Below, in pieces: positions 24,236 to 37,100 of a DNA stretch of 64,000 nt. Source of the stretch: Anaeramoeba flamelloides. Taxonomy: Eukaryota > Metamonada > Anaeramoebidae. Under the pieces are notes generated by a model. It saw only the letters and a program-made list of their open reading frames with translations, did no database searches and had not been told where the DNA came from. Both the position numbers and the translations under genes were made by a program. How positions within the stretch are numbered: the first letter of the stretch is position 1; every line of letters starts with the position of its first letter. The stretch is taken from contig JANTQA010000026.1 in assembly GCA_027625915.1 (NCBI GenBank), positions 930,001 to 994,000 of the forward strand, read 5' to 3'.

Positions 24236-27200
24236 ATGAGCTTTTCTATAAATAAAAATATATTCAAAAACGATGGGTATGAAATCGATGAAACAGGATC
24301 CTTAAAAAGATCGAAGGATCAATTGTCATCATCTTTTTCATCCTCTTCTGATGAACATCCTTTTAAAAAAACTCAACAGATCTTAACTTCGGAGTCATCA
24401 GAAGAACTAAACGAAAGTGCCAAACAAACCAAGATCTCTTTTTCAAATTATAAGTTCAAGCAATTAGAAAATTCAAATTTAATAGTTCCTGAGGATCAAG
24501 AAGGCGATGGCCAAAATTGTAAACTGTATGTTGGCAATATTGATTTTGCTACCAAAAAAAAAACTTTACATGAGCTCTTTTCTTCGTGTGGAGAAATTGA
24601 TCACATTTGGATGCCTTTAGTATGGAAATTTTTCCCTTGCTTTTTTTTGATCCTTTCAGTGTTTCTTTTTTTTTTTTACAAAAGTTTTGTTTTCTTTTGT
24701 CTTGATTTGTAAACTTTACTCAAATTTTATTTAATTCATAGGAAAGTAACAGTACTCGTCATAAAGGATTTTGTTTTATCAATTTTAAGTCTTCTTCTTC
24801 TGTGGTAAAAGCTTTTGAAAATATGAATGGTCATTTTCTTGGAGGAAGGTAAGAACACTACTTTTATTCTTTCTTTATTTATTATTTTATTTATTATTTT
24901 CCAAACTGAGATTTTGAAACACAAAAAGACAACACAACTTCTTTTGTCTTAATGGAGAAACAAACAACTAATTCAGGTTGAAGTTTACTTTTTGAAATAC
25001 ACAACCCCCTGATCTTAAAACCAAGTGATTGATTGATTTGCTTGGGTTCCAATTTTGAATGCCGAAAATCCATTTTCTGCCTATTTTACGGCTCACGGCT
25101 TTAAATTATTCCTTAAAATTATATTACGATCTCATATGGTGAACCTTAGAAAGTGTGTTCTCCTCCTCAAATTACAGCTAAACAAATGACAATTTAGAAA
25201 TTTTCAAATTAACAATCAAGAATTTTTAAACAATTTCCTTTATTTCCGCAAGAGTGAACATTGGCGATTTTCAAACAATTGACATGTTGGAATTTTCTTC
25301 TGAGATTGCAACAAAATTTTGAAAATGGAAGAAGGCCGATATTGGACACACAAAGGATATACTATCAAGATAAAAGTGATTACTGAAATTGGTAAATATG
25401 CTAATTGATTTAACCTGAAATTAAAGAAAAATTTTCCTTTCAAATTTCCAAAGAATTATTTCATCGAAATAACTTTGAAAAAAGGAAAAGTATCTTCACA
25501 AACTGACTAAAAATGAAAATGGCACCTCATTAAAATAACTTTTCTCTATTGATTCTTTAGATAAAAGCTGAAAAAATTTAATTTGAAAACGATAAATATA
25601 AAAAAAAAACATTTAAACATCTTCATTTAAAAAAGTGAGTACTTTTTTAAAATTTTTATAAAGTTTTCTGTTTTAAAAAAACGAAGACTTTTTTAGAATT
25701 ATAACTTTTTGAAAGTTTTCTTATTTAAAAAAGGTGAGGACTTTTTTAAAACCTTTTCAAAGTTTTCTAGTTTAGAAAAAGGACGAATAAACCTTTAAAT
25801 GCGAGTAAGATGTTGGAGTGAAAAGAAAATCACTTTTTTGAAAAAAAAGTTTTCACTTTATTAAAATGCAAAACTTTTAAAAAGTTTCTATTCTGAAAAA
25901 GTCCAAACTTTATTAAAATTGAAAACATTCAAAAAGAGTTAATCCGGGCAATCTTAAAAAAAAAGAGTACACACTTTTTTAAAATAGCTGTGTATTTATA
26001 AAACAGTTTCAAAAAAGTGTGACCAAAAAAAAAAAAATTCAATATAGTACCCAGAATAAACAATTGTTATTTAACACCCGATTTATAGTTACTTTTGAAA
26101 CCATTTTTATCACACCATTTTAAAATGGCGGCAACAATATATAAAATAAGAAAAAGATTTTTTTTAACCAACTTTAATAAAAAAATATAAGGATATTAAA
26201 GTTGAACTCTTTTCCGAGATCTTTTTTTTTTTTGGTACCTTTCCACAAACACTGGCTTTTTGATTTTTTGTCCAAAATGGCCAGAATTTGTTTTTTTTCA
26301 CAATGTTGGTGATTTTTTCACCAAACCCTATAAAAAATATTATATAACATGCTATACATGTAATATAGAGGATTTATAAATGTTAAAAGTGTTATGAAAT
26401 TTGAAAGAGGCTCATTAAAATATAAATAACATCATCTAATAACATGTTATAAGCAAATGAACAAATTTTATAACATTTTTTTTTTGTTTTAAAATTTTGT
26501 AATATGTTATATTGGTGCTATTTATTTTTTTTAAACATAAACTTTTTCTTTGTTAAAATTTAAAGTAAATAATTTTTGATAACTACAGATAAGATTGCGA
26601 CAAGATTAGAACTCTTAAAAACTTTAAGATAGTATAGTAGTCATTGTGGAAAGATTTTGAGAAATCCTTAGTATTATTAGTAAAAGTCTGAAAATTTTCT
26701 GATCTTCTTATTTCCAATTCTAAGTAAAAGACTTCTTATTTTACTTAGAAATATAACTTTAAATATGATATTTAAAGTTATTTTAGAAGACTTTAATAAT
26801 TTTTTTTTTCCATGTTGTTGAATTGATAACAGCGAGATTAGTGAATGTCTCAATTTTAAACCATTTAAACAAATATTTTGGTTCAAGGAACCAAACCATT
26901 TGTTCTTTTAAAAGCTAAAAAAAAAGTACTTGATAATTTGGGGAATGTTTGAAAAAGGAATAAATTCCATTTCTTTATTGAAAAATAAATGCCAAAAATC
27001 AAACAGTGTTTTTTTTCTTGTTTAGAAAAAAACCAATCTCATTTTTAAAAAATAAAAATTTTTTGTTCTCTTTTTCTTCAAAAAAAATGAGAGAAGAGAC
27101 CATTAATAAAAGATTTTGAAAGGAGAAAAATAACAAAATTACAAATTTAAGAAAAATCAAAAATAAAACAGTTTTTTTTTACTATGCCAAGTCAATAAAT

Positions 27201-30200
27201 TTTAGTGGAATGTTCAAAATTAGTCCTAGTTAAGAACGCCAAACACATGCCGGTTTTTATGTTTGATCTTTTTTAAGCATTGCTCGACAAATGGGGAATA
27301 AAAGAGGAAAGATATCTCATTGAAAGAACGGACGATCGAGTTTGTCTTTGGTAAATTTAAACCAAATTTTGTTTTGGATAGAACAAATGAAATATTTAAC
27401 TTCAATGTTTTCGATAGTTCCATTGTGAGAAAAAAAGATCTTTTGAAGAACAAGTTTTTCAAAGTACCATTAAAAAATAACAAATTAGTTTTTTTGTTTT
27501 AATTTGTTCGACGAGTTAGATCCTGAGTTGAAAAAATAAATAGCATTTCATATTGTTTGATTTGTTCAAAAATTACCCTTATTATAATTATCCGTTTTGG
27601 ATCTCCTTCCTAACTCAAAATATAATATTCTTCTATTGTTGAGAGGATATCCATCGTCGTTTTTCGAACACCTCACTATCATCTTATATCACTTCGAACA
27701 ATATCATTTTTTTTCATTCTTCCAGTCCAAAATCAGATTAAAACAAGGAGATTGTTTCCAAATCAAAACAATAAACACAATTATATAAGATAAAACATGT
27801 TATATAATGTGCTATAAATTAAGGATATTATAAAACAATAACAGAATAAAAAAGAATAGAATACTTAATACATCTTGTTAAAAATGTTTCACTATAAAAA
27901 ACTTTGGTAGAAAACTATTTTATATCGTAAAATTGACATTAAAAAACTATTTTTTTTTAAACGAATTGTAATTAAATATTCTCAATTTTATTTTTACAAA
28001 GAATTTTGAAAAATAAAAAAATTATTTAATTAAAAATTTGAAATATTTTAAAAGAATAAAAATTATTAACATGGTAATAAAACAAAATCTTGCAATTTTT
28101 TTTATTAAAAAATCACAATAAAATCAATATTTTTATTATAAAGATGTTATATGATTGTTTTAAAATTATTTTTTTCTTAGGGAAAGAACCACAAAATTAT
28201 TTTTAAGAGAAAAAATAAGAATTTTTATTTTATTTTTTTTTTATTTGCTTAAGGGAGGAGTTTTTAATTCCTCTTGTTTGGCCTAATAAAAAATAAGAAT
28301 TTTTATTAATTATACTATGTTAATTTTTGAAAAACAAATATTTTTAATTTATTTTAAGGAAGCAGGCACCTTTTACCATTTTGAAAAATTTTAATTGCGA
28401 CAACCTTACTGAAAAATGATTTTTTGAGTGCTATGGTATATTGAAACTTTGAAACCAAAATACCACTCACTGCTCTATTTGTGAAAAGAAAAAGAACCCA
28501 AAGTAAATAAGAGTTGAATCTTTAATTTTTTGAACATTTTTTTTGTGCTATTAAATTTTTGGTTTTTTTTAAAATTAGGTTTTGAATCTATAAATGTGTT
28601 TTTATGAGAATGTTTAAAATTAATCATAGAAAAAACCAAAAAAATAGACCTGAGAAGGTTGTGTCTTTGAAACAAATCTTTTCTTTTAGAAGGCCAAATA
28701 CGAAAGATCACCTTTCTAGACAAATTTGTTGGAATCAAATGACAAAAATCGACCAAAGTCTATTTTCATAGATTTTGTATTTTATCTTTCTAATTTGGAT
28801 GAATCCAAACAATTTTATAACCTTGAATTTCTGGACTCATTACTATTTATTATTATTTTACAAAACATTTTTTTACAAATATGTTTTCAAAATTTTTTTT
28901 TCAAATATTTTTATCAAACAAAACCAAAATAAAGAATACTATTTCAAAAATTAAAATAAAGGGAATTGAATTCTCGGAATCAAAAAGCAGTTACAAAAGA
29001 TTCAACCCAAAGAAAAAGAGAAATTGAGAAAAAATTGAAATCAGAATTCAGAATTATTATAGTTTTTACCAAATTAAATGGAAAATAAATAATTATCAAA
29101 TCAAACAAACACACCCAATAAATCTTTATTTTTGAAGAGGAATTCAATAAACATAACCCTATTTTCTGAACCCAAACTAGAATAAGATGAATTAAATGAA
29201 AATAGGATTTTTAAAATTCATTTTGGAAATTCCAAAGAAAATAAAAAGTAATTTGTGAATCAAAAAATTTTTAAAAACAAAAGTTTTTCTATGAAGAATT
29301 AAAAAGAAAACCAAGTAAAGAAGAAATAATTGTATCAAATGTTACAGATATGATCAATAAATAAATGATTTTTTATTTATTATTTTTGGATCAATTTTTT
29401 TGATTTAACATTTTTTAGTTGGTATGTAATTGGATTATACTGAGATATCTTGACACTTCTCATATTTATTAAAATATTAATGTGTTTGGTTAAAAAAATA
29501 ATTTGAATAATTCAGTTTTGCATAAATGGTGGCACTCAAAATTGGTAAAATGTACTTACCCCCTTAAATAAATATATACAAGAAAAATAAACAAAAAATA
29601 ATTAATAAAAATTAAATATCAAAAAAAAAAAAAAAAAAAAAAACAAAAATCCAGCCACTCTACAAAAATTTCATACCCTTTAACTGTAACAGAACTTATA
29701 GATCTATCTTTTATTCTATACCCAATTGATTTACAATTAAATAACAATTGTTGAAAACATTAAAATTATTAATTTTTTTTATTTGGTTTATTAATTTTAT
29801 AATATTAAAAAAAAAAAAAATAAAAAATAAAAAAGAGAATTAAAAATAGGAAGGCCTCGTCATGGTTCAAAGCAAAATTTAACAAATAAAATTGAAATAA
29901 AATCAAATAAAAATAATGATAATAATAATCAAAACAAAAATCAAAGTAATAATAAAATATATGTTGGTAACATTGAATGGAGCCTGAATGAAAATGATAT
30001 TGTTAGTGTCTTTAAGCAATTTGGGCCAATTGAATCTTTTAAATTAATGCACAACACTGAATCCGAAACCCATAAAGGATATGGATTTTTGGAATTTAAG
30101 AACTCAGAATCTATAGATATAGCCATCAAACAAATGAATGGTTATTTTTTAGCAGGAAGAAATTTAAAAGTAGGCAAAGTCCAAAAATTCACAAACAATA

Positions 30201-30760
30201 ATATAAATACTTCTAACAATAATATTGGAATCATTCCAAACCCATTCCCACTTTTTACACCGCGATTGCCGTTGCAACTACCCCCACAATTGCATCCACA
30301 ATTGCATCCACAACTTCCACTTCATCTGCAATTACCACCACAATTGCCCCTACAATTACCCCAATTGCCACCCCAATTGCCACCCCAATTGCCACCCCAA
30401 TTACCACCCCAATTACCACCGCAATTACCACCCCAATTACCACCGCAATTATCCACCCAATTGCCCCCACAATTACCACCACAACTTTTATATCAAGGTT
30501 TTATGCTTAACTCAATGTTACAACAAACTGGGGGTATTAATCCCTTTTTAAAAGGATTGGGAAATCAAATTAATAACTTTAATCCATTAATGATGAAACA
30601 ATTCAAAGGATCACAAATACAACCAAACCCATTTAGAAAAAACAATAATCAAAAACATAACCAACAATTTACTAATAGCCAAACAAACAATTTTAATGAA
30701 AGGAACTTTTCAATGCAAATTTTTGGATCAAATGCAATGCCTAGAAAAAAAAATATGTAA
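24236..30760 (+). CDS. Two-RRM splicing-factor-like protein (PUF60/half pint type), 5 kb intron
   Basis: Exons 24236-24619, 24742-24848 and 29836-30760 give 471 residues. The ATG at 24236 follows an in-frame TTG. Intron 1 is 122 bases (GTATGG...CATAG); intron 2 is 4,987 bases (GTAAGA...AAAAG). RRM1 has RNP2 LYVGNI (97-102) and RNP1 KGFCFINF (136-143) on different exons; its last strand is completed across the giant intron as GGR-ELKIGRPRH. RRM2 has IYVGNI (205-210) and KGYGFLEF (244-251). The GGRxxKxGRP ending and the close RRM pair resemble PUF60/FIR, a poly(U)-binding protein that aids 3' splice-site recognition with U2AF. The C-terminal UHM domain of PUF60 is absent; instead there is a PPQL-repeat tail followed by a Q/N-rich end. 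The N-terminus is Ser/Glu-rich. Orthology to PUF60 is inference; TIA-like or other two-RRM proteins remain possible. The junction phase and domain continuity argue strongly for one gene. Confidence 0.82.
24849..29835 (+). other. 4,987-base intron of the RRM gene
   Basis: Starts GTAAGA, ends AAAAAAG before AGAATTAAAA. No nested gene is convincing; open frames at 27226-27502 (both strands) and 28475-28756 are AT-driven. 25630-25990 contains loosely repeated AAGTTTTCT and ACTTTTTTAAAA units of about 60 bases. 29505-29575 is a TTAA-type element end matching 47933-48000 in reverse complement (ACTTACCCCCTTAA). Confidence 0.75.
30250..30490 (+). repeat. 12-bp coding repeat (PPQL)n
   Basis: About 20 units related to CCACCCCAATTG, read as LPPQ in the RRM-protein frame; the early units are variable (LHPQ, LPLH), the later ones nearly identical. 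The array is open in all the frames examined, hence shadow frames rich in H/N or V/I. Confidence 0.9.
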
Positions 30761-30999
30761 AAAATAATTATTATTACAAATATTTTATTTTTTTTGTTAA
30801 AATAAATAAAACATAAATTTAATCAATTTAGTTCATGTTGTTTGAATTTTTAGTTAATTTTGATAAGGAAAAATAAGAAAACAAAACAAAACAAAAAATT
30901 AAAATTATTTTAAGCCAGAATCACCCAAAAAATAAATTTTATAATAAAAGTTTAATATATCACAAACTCTTTTGAAAAATATCTAAAAAAACTTTTTAA

Positions 31000-31174
31000 G
31001 GGACTAGTCTCTATATTATTATTTTTTTTTGACCAATTTCTAAATAAGGATTCCTGATCTAGAAATATGTTTAATATTGAAAATAAAGATGGAATTTCAA
31101 ATATAAGTAATTGGCAAAAAATTTTCTTAATCTCTATTAAATTTGGGTAAAAAAATTTAATAGAGATTAGTCCC
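31000..31174 (+). mobile_element. TTAA-flanked MITE (GGGACTAG family), copy 1
   Basis: 175 bp between TTAA at 30996-30999 and 31175-31178. Ends GGGACTAGTCTCTAT and AATAGAGATTAGTCCC are inverted repeats; the right half holds a second internal palindrome (AATCTCTATTAAAT...). The second copy, at 36192-36364, is inverted relative to this one. Confidence 0.85.
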
Positions 31175-31178
31175 TTAA

Positions 31179-31460
31179 GGGATTAGCCTCACCCTATATT
31201 TGTACAAAATTCAAATGTGTTGTAATTTGAAGTAAATGATATTATTACTCACGTTGTTTAAATGACTCTAAAAAAATCTATTATCAATATTATTGAACAA
31301 TAAATTATTACAATTCATTTTTTATGAATGATCACAATTAAAAATGGTCTTTTGTAAATTTTTACTAATGAATTTTCTAAATCTAAAAAAATAACAAGAA
31401 TAATTATCTGCAGTATTCTGATATTTAATAATAAATATTTAGAACCTTCAAAAGTAAATA
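31179..31460 (+). mobile_element. Fragment of the GGGATTAG foldback family
   Basis: Starts GGGATTAGCCTC directly after the TTAA shared with the neighbouring MITE. It then has ATTCAAATGTGTTGTAATTTGAAG, TCTAAAAAAATC and, further in, TTTCTAAATCTAAAAAAATAACAAG...AACCTTCAAAAGTA, which resemble the arm and loop of the 40.4-41.9 kb element. One-ended relic. Confidence 0.5.
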
Positions 31461-31734
31461 TTTTTAGAATTTAAATTTTGATTCTTTTTACAAAAAAAAA
31501 AAACAAAAATAAGCCTTTTTTTGATTCCAAAGAATCAAAACGATTCTTTTTTCAATATATTTTCACAACTTATTTCTCATTTAAATAGGTTTTAATAGTA
31601 TCCCACATTTCTCAAAATTGAATAATTCACAAATAGGGAAAATTATTAGATTTCAAATTTTGTCAAATTTCAAAATGGCTCAAATTATCAATTTTTTCAA
31701 AATAGTCAATTCTATTGAAATATATTATCTTTAG

Positions 31735-31845
31735 GCACTTAAAACACCCTTTACTGTTAGGTTAAGGTATGTAAGAGGCGGTTGGGATGGTATGCTAAGA
31801 TTGTTTGGAAAGTATATTAGGGAATTTAGACGAGGATTTTTTTAA
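31735..31845 (+). other. Unidentified exon-like island
   Basis: 37 codons ending in TAA, opened by a good 3' splice site (ATTATCTTTAG before GCACTT). The translation, containing TVRLRYVRGGWDGMLRLFGK, has a far more protein-like composition and higher G+C than nearby DNA. No domain recognised; no partner exon found between it and the end of the RRM gene. It may be the last exon of an unseen gene, a fragment of a transposon ORF, or chance. Confidence 0.25.
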
Positions 31846-32239
31846 AAAAATAATTAAGAGACGAATATAACCTATGTAACTAACTTTAAGGGGTAAAAAA
31901 AAAAAAAAATTAACTTTGAGAGTCAAAATTGCGTTTTGAACAAATTTTACAAAATATTTAGTATTGGTAATTTCAAGATTTTGAGTTTTTCTACAATTTC
32001 AGCAATAAAATACTACTAATCACAAAATAATCTTTTTTATCCCCCCCCTCACCCATTAAAAGCCATTAAAAACTTTCATACAAATAATAATCAAGAAACC
32101 CTTCAAAAACACGAAAAAATTCAATTTGACCAAATTTGAAAATTAATAATATACCCTTTAATTTTTGTAATTTCTTTTTTTTTTTTTTTTTTGATCTGCT
32201 TTACCTTTAAACCTTTGGTTATTTTTAACCTTTGCTTTT

Positions 32240-33010
32240 TTGAAATTTATTAATTTACACCACAAATATGCTATTTCCAAAAAAGCAGGAAAATTTTATT
32301 TTAAACTATCTTTATTAATCTCAATTTTAACATTATTATTCAAAAATCTAAAATCGTTATTCATCAAAAATTAATTGTTCATATAATTCATATTGTACAT
32401 TTATAAGGTATTACTTTAATTTAAAGATATCAAAGTTTCTGATCTCACTTTGATATGATATTTTTTCGGTATGAAATTTGGAGTTAATTTTCTTTTTTTT
32501 TAATAGATAAAAAAATTTTCAACGAAGTTCAATACTGATAAAATTATGAATAGAATCGAAAAATTATTAGATTTCATTGTTTAAAAAATCTTTCGCATCT
32601 TTACCATATCGTCAGTTTTTTATTGGAATTTGACATACCTCTTTTTGTATTAAATAAAATCTTTTTTAAATATTGTCCAATTTTTGGAAATATTTTGTTT
32701 AAACATATTTTGAAATAAATCCAATAAGTTATAATTCAATTAGTATCGATAAATTAATCTTAATTTGATATTACCAAGGCATAAGTAGAACAACTTTAAA
32801 AAAAAAGAATATTTGTATTAAAAATCTGAGTAAAAAATTTTTACCTAAAAGGAAGAAACATAAAATCATCAAAATTTTACATAAAGTTGCTTCAAAATTA
32901 AATATCAAGAAGAAAATCTTCAAATATTTATTTATTATTGGTGTCTATGGAATCCTTGTAAATATTTTTTTAAAAACAAGCAAATTCCCAAAAAAGTTGA
33001 GTATTTTTTT
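32240..33010 (+). repeat. Dispersed repeat, copy 2, with an inverted terminal block
   Basis: 32240-32790 parallels 3410-3920. The following part (about 32830-33010) matches 3955-4130 only as reverse complement (e.g. CAAAATTTTACATAAAGTTGC / GATTTTCTTC blocks), so one copy has an internal inversion or is built from two elements. Confidence 0.6.
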
Positions 33011-33114
33011 TTTATATTTCAAATATTATTCACTTTTAATCTTGATTTAGTATCAAAAAAAAAAATTCTATTTTTGATTAACAATAATCTAAAAGAGAAC
33101 ATTTTTTATTCATT

Positions 33115-33590
33115 AATTTAGAGAAAAGAGTAATTATAGAAAATTTATCAAATAAAAAAAAAGAGAAGAAGAAAAATAATTAAAATATGTCTTAAAAATA
33201 GAATTATCATTTTCATGACCAAATAGAAACTATCCGCGTTCTGAATACAAAGGAGGAGTAAAAACCTGATAGAAAGATTATCGATTATAGATAAAAATTC
33301 CACAATCCGTGATTAATAATTGGTATTCCACATCTCTCAGAGTGGGGGCACTGGAGAAAGAGAACATTTTTTCTTTTTTTGAAAAAATAATCCAACAAAT
33401 GTCTTTAACACAAGGAAAAAGCGAATAAAAACTGATTGCATGTTAATATTTTGTACTTTTTGATTCCAAATTTATATTTTTCTTCTAATATTCATTCAGA
33501 CCATTTATACATATCCAATCCACTCACTACAACGGGACCCCTTTGAATAGAAAATGGTTTCTATATAAATAGAATTCAGAAATTATTACT
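33115..33590 (+). repeat. Dispersed repeats, including the hairpin-free copy
   Basis: 33115-33360 is the counterpart of 2625-3060 without either hairpin module. 33430-33590 is part of the repeat seen at 50165-50300 and, inverted, at 7085-7185 (TTCTTCTAATA, CCATTTA, GAAAATGGTTT). 33591-34176 shows nothing beyond A/T runs and the 3' flank of the kinase gene. Confidence 0.65.
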
Positions 33591-34176
33591 TTTCAAAACA
33601 AAACAAAAAAAAAAAAAATGATTTCAAAATACTAACCTATTTAAAAAATGGTTTAAATATGATTTATATTAAATTAATTTTCATAATCAATTAATAATCG
33701 TTTTACAATTTCTTAAAAAATCTGTCAAAATCTTTGACAAATTAAACATTTAATTACACCTCATCGTTGAAATTTTTTTTTTTACCAAAGACGAATAATT
33801 ATATAATTATATATAATTTTCAAACCTAAATATTCAAAAAAAAAAGCAACTATCAGCAATTGTTAAGAGAAGATTTTCATCAATTCTAAAATAAGGAAAA
33901 GAAACTTAATAAATTCAACATCAAAATCGTTGTAAATAATTCAGAAAACATATAATAACATTATAATTCTAAATTATTATTCTAATTTTTTTTTTTTTTT
34001 TTTTTTTTTTAAATATCAGACATATAAATAAATAAAGCAACAATAAATAATTTATCAATTACATAATTTGAAAATTTAAAAATCGGCCAACTCATCCTTT
34101 TTAATAAAAATACATAATTGTATATATATAAATTCAATAAGAATTTATTAAAAAAAAAAATAAAATAAGGGTAATA

Positions 34177-37100
34177 TCAATTTTTTTTAAATACTTTTAG
34201 CCAAGGGTGTTTTAATAATTGCCTCGCTGAAGCTCTTTTTTTAAGATTATATTCAAACATTGGGTTTAAAAAATCAGCAATTTCTTGTGATTGTTTTTTA
34301 TTAAAATTATGTTTTTCATGCAAAACTTTTTCCAGTGGCCAAAAATGTAAATTTTTAATACTTTTTAAATTTCCATCTTTTGAATCTACAACCTTACTGG
34401 AATTTGCACCAGTCAATAATATTTTTTTTGGAATTTTGCCAAACATTTCCATTATTAAAGCCAGGTGGTCTTCGTCTTTTGAATAACCATCACCCTTGCT
34501 TGGGGTAAACAAAACTTCACCCGTTAGTAATTCAAAAATCATACATCCCATTGACCAAATATCAGCTGTCCAATCATAATCATGTCCTAAAATTACCTCC
34601 GGACTTCTATATTCTCTTGTTTGAATTTCACTGGAAAAATGTTTATCAAACCAACAAGCATTGCCCAAATCAACAATCTTGCATTTAATTCGGTTTGGAG
34701 TTACCCTTTTTAAAAATTGTTCTCTCTTTTTTCTTTTTTCTTCTTCTTCTTCTTTGTTATTATTTTCATCATCGTCCTCTTTATCACTAAACTGTTTAAA
34801 AAGCAAATCCTGTTCATTTTGAGTTAAAGATAAACCTGAACCAGATTTTTCCATTTTATTTTTGTTTTTTTTTTTGCTACCAACCGGATTATTTTCTTCT
34901 TTATTTAAAGTTTTGATCAATCTCATTTTACTTTGTCTATGCTTAAACTGTTGGGACATTTGCCCCCCAGTTTTTGTGATGTCCATGAAATCTTCAGAAC
35001 CGCTTTCAGATTCAGAATGCTCTTCAGAATTTTGCTTTGAATTGCTTTTATTTGTATTATTATTGGTGCTTTTGTTTTTATTTATTTTTTTTCCTTGTAA
35101 ATTTAATTTTTTTTTTAATTCAGTTCTTCTTTGTACATGCTCCATTTTTTCTTTTAACCTTGAAGGAATGTTACCAATTTTACTATACAACATAATATTC
35201 TCAGGCTTAATATCAGTATGAATAATTTTACATTTGGAATGTAAATGATCCAACCCCCTTAAGATCTGTCTCGTGATTTCTTTTACAATCGGTATAGGTA
35301 AACCATCAACTCCATATTGCCGAATTAGACTGAGAAGATTTTTTTGATCAAGAAATTCAAAAACCATACAAATATCTTTTCAGTTTTAATTCATTTAAAA
35401 TAAAATAAAAAATAATAATAAATTAAGCAAATATAAAGATAATAAAGAGATAAACGATTTAAATAAATAAACACAAAAAATTATAAATTTATTATTTGTT
35501 TGATATTTAAGAAGAAATATTGAAAAAATTGCTAGATGAGGATAAAAAAAAAATTATTAATCAATACTGATTTGAGATTTTGTTTTATTTTAAACAAGAC
35601 TTTCGTAGTTAAGAATTAAAGAGCCGAATTTCAATTTTTAACAAACTCAACTTTACCCTTCTATCAACCATAGGAAAAAAATTCCAGATCAAACCAAACA
35701 AATTATGTAACTGGAAAAAAAGGAAATGAAAACAAAAGAAAAAATGAAATAGTTTGTTAAATAAAAATTATTTCCAAATTGAATGTGAAGCGTGGTTTTG
35801 CTATTCTTTTAACTTTTTATACTGTGTCCATTTTTTTTTTTTTTTTGGAATTTATGTTTATTAAATAATTTAATCGTTGGGCGGATTAGAGTATTTGATT
35901 ATAACATGAAAAATCGCAATATGAATTACAATTTTATTTTAAGAGAAGTAAACTTCCTATTTTTCCTTCAAGGAAAAATAAATAATAAAATATTTTTAAA
36001 CTTTCATTGTTAAAAAAAAAGAGATTTTTTTCATCAGATAAAAGAAGTGAAAAATACCAATATTATCAATAAATTCGTGATTTGGATATTAGATCGTGGT
36101 TACCATTTGAAAATTTGATTAACCCAACATTATCACTAATCAACAATACTGTTTTTATCAATAAAATATTAAAAAAATAGTTTTTTTTTAAGGGACTAAT
36201 CTCTATTAAATTTTTTTACCCAAATTTAATAGAGATTAAGAAAATTTTTTATCAATTACTTATATTTGAAAAACTCTGTTTATTTTCAATATTAAACTTA
36301 TTTCTAGATAAGGAATCCTTATTTAGAAATTTGTCAAAAAAAAAAAACAATAGAGACTAGTCCCTTCAGAAAAAAAATTTTTCTTCTTTTTTTCTTTTAT
36401 ATTTATTTAAAAAATTGAAATTTCAAACAATGGTTGAAACTACCAATTAGGGTTCTAGTCATTTACAGTGGATTTGCCCCATACCCAAGGAGTGACATGA
36501 AACCCAAAAAGACTATTTTGAAATTGCTCTTCTTTTGATTGACAAAATTCAAATAACAAAAAAAAAATTTGAAAAGGATCATCTTTGGCACAAAAATATA
36601 ATTTAAAAAAAAAGTTGAAAAAGCATACTTAATTCTCAAATCATCAAAATTTAATACAAATAACTCGCTTCTCAATTACTAAAAAATCAAAATTCAAAAA
36701 AAAAATTTACTTGCTTCTTCTATTTTAAATTTTTAAAGGGTTAAATTTCTTCAATTTAAAACAAATTGTTTTCTTTAAGTAACAATCAATTTAATTCGAT
36801 TTAATCTAATTTGTGAGGGTTTTATAACATTCTAAATGTGACAAAGTAAGGATTTTATAACATTACGGAGAAAAAAAATAACTCATTTGAGAAGATTTTT
36901 TATTATTTTATGTAAAAAATGAAGTAAAAAATCTTTGAGATCTCAAAAAGCGCCCAAGAGCGACACCTTAAAACTGTCATAGTTGAGTTCAAAATTATAA
37001 TTCACAACCATTCAAATTGGAAATTGAGTGTCGCTCTTTGGCAGTTTTTTATGAAAATGTTCTCTTTTTTGATTTTTGATTTTTGGAGATCTATCTTACA

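Noticed and set aside
27226-27502. Open frames on both strands in the 5 kb RRM intron
   Set aside because: Neither has a domain, a paralogue in the window or clear splice signals.
26330-27810. Recurrent AACATGTTAT-like motifs in the RRM intron
   Set aside because: Three occurrences of a short AT palindrome without consistent flanks; not enough to define an element.
30225-30551. Frames rich in H/N (plus) and V/I (minus) over the PPQL repeat
   Set aside because: Shadow frames of a 12-bp coding repeat; the PPQL frame is continuous with RRM2.
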